Part shown: positions 1-11,599 of the stretch, piece by piece | Numbering within the stretch: position 1 is the stretch's first letter | Layout: each line of letters opens with the position of its first letter | Source: Amborella trichopoda | Lineage: Eukaryota; Streptophyta; Magnoliopsida; Amborellales; Amborellaceae | Length of the DNA stretch: 64,000 bases | Assembly (NCBI RefSeq): GCF_000471905.2 | Contig: NW_006499651.1 | Span: forward strand, 92,189 to 156,188 | Direction: 5' to 3' | Translations under genes and position numbers: made by a program | The notes under the pieces: generated by a model | What the model was told of the DNA's origin: nothing | The model's input: only the letters and a program-made list of their open reading frames with translations | Databases searched by the model: none

Positions 1-1475
1 GATCGATGATCTTGCTTAAATCTTAAACCGGAAAAGCAAGTTTGGACCAAGCCACACCAATGGAACATGAACCCCTTTTATCACAAACTCAAACCCTAGG
101 TGAATTCCCTTAGCAACCTAGTTTGAGACAGTTAGATTCTCTTTTTGGTAACCCTAAAACCTGTAGCCATAAATCCATAGTTAAGAGATGAGATAGAGAA
201 GAACTTTATAGCCTAAACTCGTAGCCCCTTTACACAATGTGGGAGAGAGATCAAACATGAGAGAGAGACACTTTCTTAAAAGAGAACTAGTAAGATAAGG
301 TGTAGAGATTTTGAGTAGATACAATCTATTTTTTATAGACTTGAATAAGATTAGGGTTTCTGGGGGTTTTCTTTAGCTTGCATCTTCTTGTGAGATTGAA
401 CATAGACCGTCGATCAATGGTGACATGTGGGATAAGAGATCTGAGCCATCCATTTCATAGCTGGTCATCAACATTATGGAAGGTGCATAAACCTTTATTC
501 CCTTTCCTAAACTATTTTCCCATCAATATAAATTAGATAAAATAAATTTAATCAAAATATTGTGCATACTATAAAATAACATAAGTCTATTCAATCTTTC
601 CATAAAATCTTTCAAAGATATATCAAGTCAATATTTTTCAACCATATGGTCACATGCCATATCACCACAAAAATAGGAAAGAGAATAAGGGTGGGCATGC
701 CACTCAAGGAAGGCACTCATGGGCGCCACCTTCTAGAAATATGGTGGGCTCCTGTGCATAATGGACCCCCATGGTATTTTTATATTTTTAAAATTAATAA
801 ATAATTTTAGAATATTATTTGAATATTTAAACTATTGTAAAATCAATATATTTAATTTTATAAATCCAAAAATTATAAATAAAATATCTAGTGGTTCATA
901 AATATTCAAATAATAATTTTAAAATATTTATTATCATAAAACAAACACAATTAAATTAATTTGATGGGAAAATTATACATATGGTTTAGGAATTGAATCA
1001 AGAATCATGACGCACTCAACTGTAGACTATGGACCACATTTGCTTTATCTGACCGATCCAGTATTTTTCATGATCCACAGTTCAAGCGGGGGCTTATTAG
1101 TAAGTCACCCAAGTCAGGTCGATGAGCCAAGGGGTCGCAATCTCAGTCTGTGGATTACAGGTCCTCTCCTAAAGACGAGTCAAGGGCAAAAAACACCTTA
1201 AACATAAATTTAAAAAAAAAAATATTTATGTTTGTTTTTAAGTTGTATTTAAAAAGATGAGTACATCCCTTTTATAGAATTAGGTTATTTGATAATAAAA
1301 AAAAAGTATTGTGATCTTATGAAAAGATCTTTGGAGTTGACTTCCTTCCACTTTGAGAGATGGTTTATTCGCGTGGTTTTTTACTTTTATTTATTATTAT
1401 TATTATTATTATTCTTTGATAAAAAAGATTAGGGACAAATTTGAAACATATGAGAGTAACTTACTGGGTGAATTT
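1..1475. other. AT-rich intergenic DNA, no gene seen
   Basis: No reading frame here resembles a known protein. The stretch from about 740 to 960 is extremely AT-rich. A motif of the type GGTGGGCATGCC near 690 resembles short motifs in the LTR-like sequence near 62.3 and 62.8 kb, which hints at an old retroelement remnant, but there are no clear ends. A short phrase near 1185-1203 (AAAACACCTTAAAC) recurs at 1529-1542 in the tandem duplication that follows. Confidence 0.5.
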
Positions 1476-1640
1476 GGTAAGGGGGACATTTGTTCAGGAG
1501 ATTGGATATTGATCTAATGGCAAGGGCTAAAAACACCTTAAACCGGTCCATTGAAAATGCTTAGCCGGTAAGGAGGACATTTGATCTTGAGATTGGATCT
1601 TGATCCAACGGTCAAATCCTAAAATTACCTTAAACTTGTG
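1476..1640. repeat. Imperfect tandem duplication, about 91-bp period
   Basis: The segment beginning GGTAAGGGGGACATTTG at 1476 is repeated as GGTAAGGAGGACATTTG at 1567. Both continue through a similar GAGATTGGAT...TTGATC phrase and end in ACCTTAAAC. The second copy is less complete. The repeat lies about 420 bp upstream of the PPR start codon, so it may be in or near that gene's promoter; no function can be assigned. Confidence 0.6.
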
Positions 1641-2057
1641 TAATAAAAATAAACATGATCATTCCCTATGAAAAAATAAATGAAGTGGTCACTTCAGCCC
1701 CATTAGCTCATATAACCGATCGGCGGTTCTTCTTAGAACGGGCTAGTTTGTGCGGTGACAATCGGTACTGTCCCACCGTTTTCCAATCCGGATTTGGCAT
1801 TTTCAGAACTAAATTAAGAGTGGTCTTACCATTCTTAAGCCACCAGCTCAAACTGTTACACAGACCTTGCGAGTGAGCGAAGACTAGCATTTGCCTCTTG
1901 CTTTTTGTAGGTATGTCTCGTAGTCTGCAAATTTTCTGCTTTCCACAATTCTGAAAATTACTCATATGATGAAACAGGGTCTGGAGTTCTCTGTCTCTTG
2001 TCCACAAGGTTCAACAATAAACCCCAACTAGAAGATGATTTCTATGTGCCATGAAAG

Positions 2058-3437
2058 ATGCTAAGATTGAACCATTGGCACCCCATATCTTTTTCTAGAC
2101 TACTCTGCACAGTCTCCTACTCATCAGACGCCCAAAAGCTTTCTAAATTACTCTTAGACATTGGCAATCTTGATGATATCGAATCAAACTTGAACCAGTC
2201 CGAAATCTTAATCTCCCCACCATTAGTGACCCAAGTTATGGAGTCATGTACGCATCGTGCACAAACCAGGAGGCTCTTAAGGTTCTTCACTTGGTCGGCG
2301 AAACAACCCACCTGTAAATTACCAGACACTTTGTTCAATCATGCCATCAAACTCTTTGCTTCACTAAAGGACCTTAGAGCCATGGAACTCCTGGTCACGG
2401 AGCTCAAGAGAGAGAGCAGAGGAATGGGTATTGATACATGGGCAGCCATTGCTACAACAATGGTGGATCATGGAAAAGAGGACCAAGCAATTGGTATATT
2501 TAAGAACATAGAGAAATATAGGTGCCCAAGAGATGAAAAGAGCTTGAATCTTCTGGTTCATGCTCTATGTGCTCGAGGCCATGCTCGCAAAGCTGAAGGT
2601 GTGGTGTGGAATGCGAAGAATTGGGTTTCGATGGATTCATATATATTCACCACCCTGATCCACGGGTGGTGTATCAAAGGGGAGTTTAAGGACGCTAGAA
2701 GGGTTTTTGAGGAGATGAGGTCTAATGGATTTAGTCCGAATTTGGTTGCTTACCATAGTTTAATTAGATGTGTTTGTGCAAAAAATCTGAGGATTAATCC
2801 ATCTGCTCTTGTTCGAGACTTTTTTGAATTGGTTATGGAAATGAGGTCTAATAGTGTTTGTCCCACCACAATTAGCTTCAATATATTGATCTCTTATTTG
2901 GGTCGGGCCAGAAGAGTTAAGGAAGCTGATCAGGTTTTCCGAGCAATGGTCCAAGAGGGGTGTGATCCTGATTATGTTAGTTATTTTTTGGTTGTTAGGC
3001 TTTTATACTTGACTGGTAGAATGGGTAAAGGAAATGAGATGGTGGATGAGATGATTCAGATTGGGTTGAAGCCCAAGGCCAGGTTTTATCATAGTTTGAC
3101 TGGGGTCTTATGTGGGGTTGAAAAGGTTGATCATGCCCTTTGGCTTTTAGCGAGAATGAAGGAGAATTGTTCAGAGGTTTATGGTCCCACTTATGACTTG
3201 CTTATTACGAAGCTTTGTAAAGGAGGGAAGTTTGAGATTGGTAGGAAGCTTTGGGATGAGGCATTGGAGAGAGGGGCAGTGCTTCAATGTTCCGTTGATC
3301 TGTTGGATCCATCAAAAACTGAGGTTTATAAGCCGAAAAGGAAGGAAAGAATGACAGAGTTGGCCCAAAAAGGGCAGAAGAAGAACAAGAAGAAACAACA
3401 CTTGCAGATGCAAAAGACGAGGAAAAAGAAGAAATGA
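2058..3437 (+). CDS. Pentatricopeptide repeat (PPR) protein, P-class, mitochondrion-type
   Basis: A single uninterrupted 459-residue frame, typical of plant PPR genes, which usually lack introns. Residues 1-25 are rich in Arg, Ser and Leu and poor in acids, as in a mitochondrial presequence. From about residue 75 to 420 there are consecutive 35-residue helical-hairpin repeats. Clear ones contain SYIFTTLIHGWCIKGEFKDA, NGFSPNLVAYHSLIRCVC, TTISFNILISYLGRARRVKE and GCDPDYVSYFLVVRLLYLTG. No E or DYW domain follows, so this is P-class and not an editing deaminase. The layout resembles the Arabidopsis At5g61370 group, recognised by eye only. The last 40 residues are very basic (runs of Lys/Arg with Gln), an unusual tail that could add non-specific RNA affinity. 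P-class PPRs bind organellar RNA and stabilise, splice or process it; the target is unknown. The ATG at 2058 is the first in frame and precedes the presequence. Confidence 0.9.
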   Translation: MLRLNHWHPISFSRLLCTVSYSSDAQKLSKLLLDIGNLDDIESNLNQSEILISPPLVTQVMESCTHRAQTRRLLRFFTWSAKQPTCKLPDTLFNHAIKLFASLKDLRAMELLVTELKRESRGMGIDTWAAIATTMVDHGKEDQAIGIFKNIEKYRCPRDEKSLNLLVHALCARGHARKAEGVVWNAKNWVSMDSYIFTTLIHGWCIKGEFKDARRVFEEMRSNGFSPNLVAYHSLIRCVCAKNLRINPSALVRDFFELVMEMRSNSVCPTTISFNILISYLGRARRVKEADQVFRAMVQEGCDPDYVSYFLVVRLLYLTGRMGKGNEMVDEMIQIGLKPKARFYHSLTGVLCGVEKVDHALWLLARMKENCSEVYGPTYDLLITKLCKGGKFEIGRKLWDEALERGAVLQCSVDLLDPSKTEVYKPKRKERMTELAQKGQKKNKKKQHLQMQKTRKKKK

Positions 3438-3806
3438 GTGATCACTTTTGTATGTTAAAGGTTAATTCCAGACCATTTGCAAATTTTGCTTGGTTTACTA
3501 CTCTTATCAAACTGCTTGTTTCAAGTAGCTTTTTCCCTGGCCTCTCAACTCTAACATGTGTATCTGTGTGTTTTATATTCATTGGCATAAATGGGAATAG
3601 AGCTACTAAATGTACATTGGAAATACCCAATATGCATTGGACAAGATTATTGTAGCATGATTTCATTACACCAGTGTGGAGCCTGCTGCAACAAGATCCT
3701 TAACTCCTTTATTCTTTATTTTCTATGTAGAATTTCATTCAAATGATAAATTAAAATTAGAGCGAAAAGGAAAATTCCTTTGCTCCTCTATCACATTGTG
3801 TATGGT
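3438..3806. other. 3' flank of the PPR gene
   Basis: Non-coding sequence directly after the PPR stop, likely 3' UTR and terminator. No convincing second gene is present; several short open frames here have no recognisable protein features. Confidence 0.4.
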
Positions 3807-4078
3807 TTGCCTATTAAAGGCATTTTGTTTCTTGTTAATTGTCTTGTATGTTATTGACTATGCATATTTTTGTAAGGCAATTTTGGTCATTACATCTCAC
3901 GTAGCTTTATCTTAAGGAATTTTCTCATTCACTGGTGTTTAGTTGCCTATTAAAGGCCTTTTTTTGGTATTGTTCATTATGTTGTATGTTCTTCACTGCA
4001 TATTTTCACCAAGAAGTTTTGGTGATATGTATAAATATAGGTGTTTGTCAAGGAATTTTGTCATTCATTGGTTATTGA
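3807..4078. repeat. Tandem duplication, 136-bp period
   Basis: TTGCCTATTAAAGGC at 3807 recurs at 3943. Both units then carry similar TTGTATGTT...CACTG or GACTATGCATATTTT segments and end in AAGGAATTTT.TCATTCA. The two units are clearly related but diverged, so the duplication is not recent. It lies downstream of the PPR gene and encodes nothing recognisable. Confidence 0.65.
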
Positions 4079-4383
4079 TGAATTCACAATTTGGGAAAGG
4101 GACCTTCAGTCCTCGTCGCGTGGTATGAGAGCAAAGGGAACTATCTGTGCTTTTAGTGAACCATGCTTTTACTCTTCTTTCATCACAGTTGAACCTTCTT
4201 GGGGTTTCCAGCTCATCTCGATTCCCTTCCAAGTCGTCCCAGTTGAAAAGAAATTGAACATCTTTTTGGATGCTTCTTTGTTTTGTTCATCTTTTGTGAA
4301 CTCGCCCAATTTCTTATCTCAGAGATGTCACTCATAGTAGGTCTTTGTACTAGTCACATCCCCTCCAAGGCTCACGTCATCAT

Positions 4384-5357
4384 GCTTCAAGTCCATGACA
4401 TTGTACCATTTTCTGTCTTTCAGTTTCAATGGATTGCTTTGAAACTCATAACTATTCTCAGAAAATAGATTGTCGTAAAATTGTCTGATGGATTATAACA
4501 TTTATGTGTTCTTTCAGTTTTCGGTCTTTAAGTTTTGCCTTTTGCTCTAATTACTTCCAGATTACCTAATCTATTTTGCATGATCTAATGCCTTAAGTTT
4601 AATATAATGAGTTCAATTCATGAGTGTTGTTGTTCGCAGCGCATTTTATTGGTCAAAATATATTCAATATAATCCATTTTTGCTGTCCCTGCAGCTAAAT
4701 TTAGTCTACAGTTATAAATTGAATATTGGCAGTTGCCTCAAGCAAATGCCCTCATTTGTGCTTTTGTCTAACTTTATGTCACTGTTGTCGATATAACGGT
4801 ATGCTTGAAGTCATTTTATTCTCAGAATGATGTCACTTTCTTTCATTAACCCTAAGTGGATCAATCATCATCCAAGTCTTATCCCAACTATTTTGGGTTT
4901 GCTACTAACCCTAAGTGGATTGCTTCGAGTCCATGACATTGTACCATTTTTCTACCTTTCAGTTTCAATGGATGGCTTTAAAACTAATTACTTTTCTTAG
5001 AAAATAGATTGTCGTAAAATTTGCTGATGGATTATAACATTTAAGTCTTTCCGTTTGCTCTAATTACTTCCAGATTACCTCATCTATTTTGCATGATCTT
5101 AATGCCTTTAGTTTAATAAAATGAGTTAAATTCATGAGAAGTGTTGTTCACAACACATTGATTTATAAATTGATTATTGGCAGATGCCTTAATTTGTGCT
5201 TTTGTAAAAATTTGTCACTGTCCATCGATATAAGGGTATGCTTGAGGTTATTTTATTCTCAGAATGATGTCACTTGCTTTTATTAACCCTGAGTGGATCA
5301 TCATCATCCAAGCCTTATCGCAACTATTTTGGGTTTGCTATTAAGCCGAAGTGGATA
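4384..5357. repeat. Large tandem duplication (538-bp unit) carrying RTE-LINE-like tails
   Basis: GCTTCAAGTCCATGACATT at 4384 recurs as GCTTCGAGTCCATGACATT at 4922. The two units stay collinear through AGAAAATAGATTGTCGTAAAA, TAATTACTTCCAGATTACC and TCTCAGAATGATGTCACTT. Each ends with a phrase like CATCATCCAAG.CTTATC.CAACTATTTTGGG (about 4868-4910 and 5299-5345), which matches the common 3'-terminal sequence of plant RTE-clade LINEs. The unit was probably a LINE-tailed segment duplicated after insertion. Confidence 0.7.
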
Positions 5358-6957
5358 AGGACCATAATTTAGTCCAAGACATTAGGAGTATATTGGATTT
5401 TTTACTCTGGCTTCAAAATTTGCAGGATCATATGATGCATTTTATTCCACTTGTAGAGTATTATTATTTTATAAATACAGGATTTGGATTATATTGTTTA
5501 TCTTTCTTGTGAGACTTCATCTGATGTTTGGGACCATGCTCTCCACTGCATCAGACTCAACTTGATGGGGGGCATGCAGTCACTGATTTTTTTCTAAAGG
5601 AGAATCTTCTCTCTGTGCTCTTGAAAACTGAACCCCCCCATTGATCCTTAATGTTTGTAAATCGCCTATATTTAAATGATAATATGGTATCAAACCTTTT
5701 CAATCAAGGATGTGTCGGTGGAATAATTTTCTAAGCACATACGCTTGATGGGATTTCGATGGGATTTCATCCTTCTAGCCAAGCTTGAGAAATTGGTATC
5801 TGGCCATGTAACTGGTGTTTGTGAGGTGAGCGTAGCCGAGCTTGATTGTTGAAGCTTGACATTTCCATGGATGGAGGACGAGCTTGAGTTCTGCTTGACC
5901 TTAACTTGAATATGAAACACATTACTTGTTTTAATTAAGGGAAAATAGGTTTGAGCTCGGCTTCAGATGACTTGTTTACTTAAACAAGGAAATAAATGAG
6001 CAAAAGTCAAGCCATAAACAAGCCGACCATCTACAACATGGTACCCAACGTATATAATATAGTGTATCTCATGTCTTTTTTATGTCGCACACACAGATAT
6101 ATCTCCCAAGCTCGAGCCCTGCTTATCTCAGCTTGAGTTTGGCTTGGTTTCGCTCGTGAGCTGGCTTGATTAGTTCACACCATTACAAGTAGTCCTGATG
6201 CCATAATGGTAAATTGGTAGCTATAGCACATGATGATGGGTGAATATGATTTGTAATAAATCTAATACATTGCAGTGAATTTACTCTTTGTAAAACTTGG
6301 TTCCTCTTATATATCAACAAACTGTTGTACTTCTACTAGTTAAAAGAAAAAACAATCTATAGCATTTTCTACCCTTTTTCTTTTCCTTTTTTTAGCATAA
6401 ATGGCACCTTTTGAAGTTAATGTTGTGTCACAGATTACTCATTATTGTCACCACACAAGCTTGAAATTGGAGAAAAACCAGGAGGCCTTCAACTTCTCTT
6501 CAGTTAAAATTGTAATTAGTGCATGAAGAGAGAAATGGCTTCACTGTTAATTAGATTGGCTTTTTAATATGAGAGCTCTGATGCATGAATACAGATATGG
6601 ATACAGACACGAACATGGACATGTCCAAGGAGAAGGGATACCATTCAGCTTTCCATGAATTCCTGCACAGATATGAATAATATCTTATCAAACAAGTTAG
6701 TACCATGATATACCACACGATACGAATATGATAAATATTCTAATTTTAATGCTGTACTTTCATGGTTACCTTATGAAAAACAAATTATTATTACCCATAG
6801 TCCAATATCTCTGGATTACATGTAGATCATTTGTTAATAAATCAGAGTGAGATCTTGGCCTAAGAAACTAAAAGCATCAATATATTCATAGACAAAAATG
6901 TATATAGAAATATGTGGATTTTAAGCATGAATATGAGCTCTCCAAAAAATGAAGGCT
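5358..6957. other. Intergenic DNA; possible degenerate hAT-type MITE at 5813-6182
   Basis: No gene is seen. Between about 5813 and 6182 the sequence is rich in GAGCTTG, CTCGAGC and GGCTTG words. Its ends are loosely inverted: TGGTGTTTGTGAGG on the left against TGGTGTGAACTAATC read from the right. That layout is common in non-autonomous hAT elements of plants, but no matching 8-bp target duplication was found, so the identification is weak. Confidence 0.3.
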
Positions 6958-6966
6958 ATTAAGTAA

Positions 6967-7359
6967 AGGTGCAGTTTGTATACAGCCTAGGCTCTAAACA
7001 ATCAAATTGGAGCCTACCTTCAAATAGTGTCGAGAAATGTGGTTTCACTACTGGAAATCTTTGTGATAGCCTTAAAATATATTTGTATATTTATTTATAA
7101 AGTTTAAAGCTTCAAAAATAATGTAGATCAACAGATCTATGAAAACTTGAAAATATTGAAAATTGGCGGTCAAAAAATGCGTTACAAAATACACTATTTC
7201 CAAAACTCAAAATCCATTTTTTTCTCATGTTCATGCATCTTGATGTCGAGATGATCAATTTGAAGATATTTGGGCATCAAAACAACATCTTCTAATGAAA
7301 TTTTTGAGGTAGGCTCAAATTTGATTGTTTAGAGCCTCGGCTCTATATAAACTTTTCCC
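6967..7359. mobile_element. Mutator-like MITE, 393 bp, with 9-bp target site duplication
   Basis: The element is flanked by ATTAAGTAA at 6958-6966 and again at 7360-7368. Its ends are inverted repeats of about 50 bp. The left end starts AGGTGCAGTTTGTATA and the right end read inward starts GGGAAAAGTTTATATA; both continue into AGGCTCTAAACAATCAAATT. A 9-bp duplication with long terminal inverted repeats is the hallmark of the Mutator superfamily. The interior is AT-rich and non-coding, so the element is non-autonomous. It is the best-preserved copy of a family present at least seven times in the window. Confidence 0.85.
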
Positions 7360-7368
7360 ATTAAGTAA

Positions 7369-8559
7369 TGTATGTGTAGACTTCCATATCTTTAGTACTA
7401 TGAATTGGAAACTCTGAGTCAATGATGTTTATTCATTTCAACAGTAGATAAAGATTAAAAACTAATCGAATGAACTTAACTGGACTTACAGGAACAACAG
7501 ATGAACTTGATGATTCACACACAAACATGAAACTTATACAAAGTATGTATTGTGCATACAGAGTTACGGTAACAAAGTTTAAAGTTTATTAATTAGTAAT
7601 TTTTTTTAAGATATAATATTAGATAAAATTAATCAAAGTCATTTTGATGGTCAGGTGCATTTTTGGCCAACATAATTTTGCTTCTTACACAAGACCAATG
7701 GTGGCACCAGTATCACATATTGTCAATCCCTTTCCCCAATGAGGTCATCATCATTGATATTAACCGTTTCTGGGTCCTTAAATTCATGTTCAACATCAAA
7801 ATCCGAATATGAAGAATATCAACTCAAGTATTAAACAATTTAATTGACATAAATCATTAATAAATAACAATAATGAATGTAAAATTATCAGGTTTTATAA
7901 CCCAGATCGAAAGCATATTAGTGAATGGTACGTATGTCTATTCTGCTTTCTTTGCTGAGGTACTCGTAAATTGGTGTCCAACTATAATGTGTTTTGCTTT
8001 TCCATTATTTAGCTTGTTTATTTTGCTGTTGTAGAGATGAATGTAAGTGCTCCAATTATTCCTTTCAATATGCAGAGGAAGCTGATTGAGAAAGAAACTT
8101 GGAAGCCAATTATTCTGAGATAGGTACGCTGAAGCTGTGTGTCCACATTTAGGATCACTATCGCCTATTTGTTTTAAACTTGAGAAGAAAGAGATAATCT
8201 TCAGTCAATCACATATTTTATTTTTTCATAGTTTGGAATATTTGTTAATGTTGAGGTCGATTAAGAGCTTCAGACTGCTACATTATATTATGTCAACCCA
8301 TAATATTCTAAGTATATATGGAGGAGCTTCAGAAATAAAATATCTTTTGCTTCTGATCAAGATAAAGAAGTTCCATCAAATCGAGCAACGTGTTTTTGCA
8401 CATCTGATTTCCAACTAAGCAACTATGAGTACTTAATATACAATTTAGGAAAATAGTTCTTCAGTTGGTTATGTTAACTAGATGTATGTTGGAAGAAAGT
8501 GTTGTGAATTATTCATAAATATAGTGGCGAACGCATGGTTATAGTGTGCTAATGTTATA
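7369..8559. other. AT-rich intergenic DNA, no gene recognised
   Basis: Several short open frames occur but none resembles a known protein. The phrase around 8040-8130 has splice-like borders (TATGCAG before AGGAAGCTG, GATAG before GTAC) and could be a non-coding transcript, but this cannot be shown from sequence. Confidence 0.35.
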
Positions 8560-8960
8560 ATTGTTAATTTTTTTCAAATGGCTTCTTATTCATGTTTTGA
8601 GAGAAATTCGACTGCTAAACTTACAAATCCACAACATCAAGAGAAATAATTTTACTGTAGGAAGAGCAGATGACCTAGTGTGCGTACACATTAATCTTTT
8701 TCTACTCCCAAGAAAGAAAGCAAATTACACAAGTATTATTTACTAATATATGTTTTTAATTGGACTACATGCTTATGAATTTTGCATTTATTATTCTTCA
8801 ATGATTTAAATTACCTTTTAACCATCTTTCTCATGTTCTGAGGGAAACTGAAGTATTTACCTTCAAATCCACAACATCAAATGATACAAGGTTAGGAAGA
8901 GTTCACGTATTGCATGCGCACGATAATCTATGTAATGATCTTAAGAGACAACCATTGTAA
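8560..8960. repeat. Diverged tandem duplication, about 240-bp period
   Basis: AAATCCACAACATCAA is found at 8625 and 8865. Around it both copies share TCATGTT.TGAG.GAAA upstream and GTAGGAAGAG or GTTAGGAAGAG with a CGCAC or GTACAC stretch downstream. Divergence is substantial. The function is unknown. Confidence 0.5.
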
Positions 8961-10980
8961 TTAGTTTATGCCTTTAATTAGGCTATAAACCTATCAAAGT
9001 TACATTTTTAATCATTGTCCATTAATGTTTAATTTCTTAAAATTATTTAACTCTTTAATTTTTATTCTTGATAAAAAGGTTGGTGTTGGACATGAATTTG
9101 ACTAAGAAACTGGACAGAGTTGTTTTACACAATCAATATCTGCATCTATGGGCTGCATGCAATGAAGCTAAAACTAGTAGACACTTAGCATGGCAAAAGG
9201 CCAGCACCTATCCTACTTCTATTGGTTGCAATGCTAAATTCTACGAGGGTTTCTCATCTTGTTATTAGCTTTCTGATCAGAGGCAGTGAGATGCGTGGAG
9301 CTTGACTGGCCTTTGATGTTCACAAGGGAGGTCGTGTTGTCATAAAAGGATCTTCAAGCCTGCAATCGAACCTTGATGGACGTTGTGTTATGCCAGTGCA
9401 CCATTGGTACATTTACTTCTTGTTTAGAAAAAAAGATATTTTGATATATGTCTGTGTTTAAAATGACTTTGAATCTGATGATGATGGAATAGTTAAACAT
9501 TGAACTTTGCTTGCTTACTCCATGTTTCAAATCTTTTATGGATGATACATATTTTACCTAAGTTTTTTGTTTGTGTGTAAATCATTAAGATGCTCATCAC
9601 TCTTTTGCCTTTACTGTATACTATTTGTGTGGAAACTTCTATCATTTTGTCAATTTTAAGTTTTTTTTTTTTTTCCAAATTTTTTTAGGACTGGATTGAG
9701 GAAATATTGTTGTTTCAAAAAGTTTCTGATCATTATCTTGAATGTTTGACACTCAACATATTGCTTAATGTGTTCTTGTTTCTTTTGTTGCACTCATACA
9801 TGCTTATTCTTTACATCAATTCACCTATATAAATCTATTGCGAGTTTCAAATATCTTTTGTACTTCTTGTTTCTTAGTTAGTCCAGGTTTCCACTAAGAA
9901 TTGTTACCAAGTGTGATTGAAATACTTGTATCACATTTCTCTTGCCTTTGGTAACTATGGAGATATAGTATTAAAAATTAGAATATTGAGAAGCTTACTT
10001 GATCTTCAGTTACCCATTCACTATCTGTATCATTTTTGTTTAGATTCTTAAGTCTCTATTATTACTACCTAATGTACTACCATGATTTTTTTTCGTTGGT
10101 TTTTTTTTTTGGCATAAACTGCCTACCATCTATGATATTGGGATTTGGAGTCATTAATCACCTATTACACATATAAATGACACAACAAATATATTATTGT
10201 CCTTCCTCCAAGCAAAATTCTACGAATTTTTATGAGTATTGATTGTATATTTTAATTACAGTGCAACGGTGTATGGGAGTCCCTCTTACCTTTCTTTTAG
10301 GAAATCCTCTTTCCTCGTTCATCTAACCTATTGGCTTTTAGGGCCTCTCTCCATGAATCTCTATGCAGTCTGCCTTCATTTTAAATCTCTCTCTAGCCAG
10401 TTGCAAAACTTCCATGCCTTTCTCTCTCCCTTTAAAACCCATGTTTTTCCCACTATCTAGGGAATGAGCTCTCTTCCCCCCCTCTCTCTCTCTCACTCAC
10501 AATGAACCCATGTTTTCCCTTTCTTTCTCTAAAAGCCTCAATTTCTAAATTTTTGGTTTTGGTGGAGTTTATAAACTCCCAAGCCAAATCCCAATTTCTG
10601 ATTTTTGGGTTTTTTATGGGGTCTATTGTCTCTGAAGCTTAAGTGAAGTGATGAATTTTATTAAAAGGATGGATTGTCTCATTGAATGTCAAGGTTTCTG
10701 GTTTGAAATCCAGGTTGAGATCCCACTACAAAAAAGCCAAAATTTGGGGCCATGGTATCCCATGGGATTTCTTGAACTACTGGGCTTTCTCGTCTTGTTG
10801 GTTTGTTGAAGAATGGGAAAATTGAGGTTAAAAAAATGGGTGCAAAAGACTAGATCTTCTTGAACTACTGGTTATTAATTGTCATTGATGAACATTGGAA
10901 AGATTGAGGTAGAAAAAGGGATGGAACATGTTGAAGAAGGCAGATTCGGCATCCAAGGGACCTCACCTTAGGCACCATTT
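8961..10980. other. Intergenic DNA without a recognised gene
   Basis: A 66-codon open frame from 9068 has ordinary composition but matches no family that I know and lacks exon partners. The remainder is T-rich and C/T-rich sequence. The part from about 10.44 to 10.55 kb is a pyrimidine-rich simple stretch. Confidence 0.35.
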
Positions 10981-10989
10981 AAACCCTTG

Positions 10990-11500
10990 AATGGTCGTCC
11001 CTGCCTGACCACCATTTCACCTGTGAATTTCACTTCATCTCTCTCCTCGCTCGCTAACAATTCCATGCCCGCGCCTAGGTGCGGGCCTGTCAATTTCACT
11101 TCATTTATTTCCTTCTCGTTCACTAACAATTCTAGGCGCGGGCCCATCAATTTCACTTCATCTCTCTCTTTCTCACTCGTCAACAACTCCAAGCCCACGC
11201 CTAGACGCGGGCCAGTCAATTTCACCTCATCTTTCTCTTTCTCTCGTTGAAAGCTCCAAGGCCACGCCTACGTTTACCTCTCTCACATTTCGTTCTCTCT
11301 TCTCCACCAAAAACTCCAGGCTCGCTCCTAGGCGTGGGCACGTTTACGTCTCTCACATTTCGATCTCTATTCTCCACTAATAACTCTAGGCCCACGTCTA
11401 GGCGCAGACACATCCACCTCCCTTTTGTCTTCGTCAAAAAAAAAAAATTTCTGGGCCCATGCCTGGGCACGACCACACCTACCTTCTCTCACTTTATTCT
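10990..11500. repeat. Minisatellite with 60-75 bp units, G/C-richer than surroundings
   Basis: About seven diverged units follow one another. Each has a C/T-rich block (for example TTTCACTTCATCTCTCTC), then CTAACAATTC or CAACAACTCC, then a GCGCCTAGG-like core such as GCCCGCGCCTAGGTGCGGGC. The cores are partly palindromic. Translated, the array gives weakly repeated peptides on both strands (for example PVNFTSS), but the unit length is not a strict multiple of three and codon use looks like a by-product of the repeat. It probably belongs to the retroelement remnant that follows. Confidence 0.6.
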
Positions 11501-11599
11501 CTTCTCATCTCCAATCAACTTCTAAAAGCCCATGGTATAACCATGAGCTCAACACACACTTGTGCACATTTGATACAAGGTAAACAAAAGAGCTATGCT

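Noticed and set aside
9068-9268. Small gene encoding about 66 residues
   Set aside because: No recognised family, no clear splice partners and no start context; kept only as an unclassified open frame.
11222-11525. Protein genes on either strand of the minisatellite
   Set aside because: The open frames come from a stop-poor repeat with similar frames on both strands, which is the mark of repeat sequence and not of coding.
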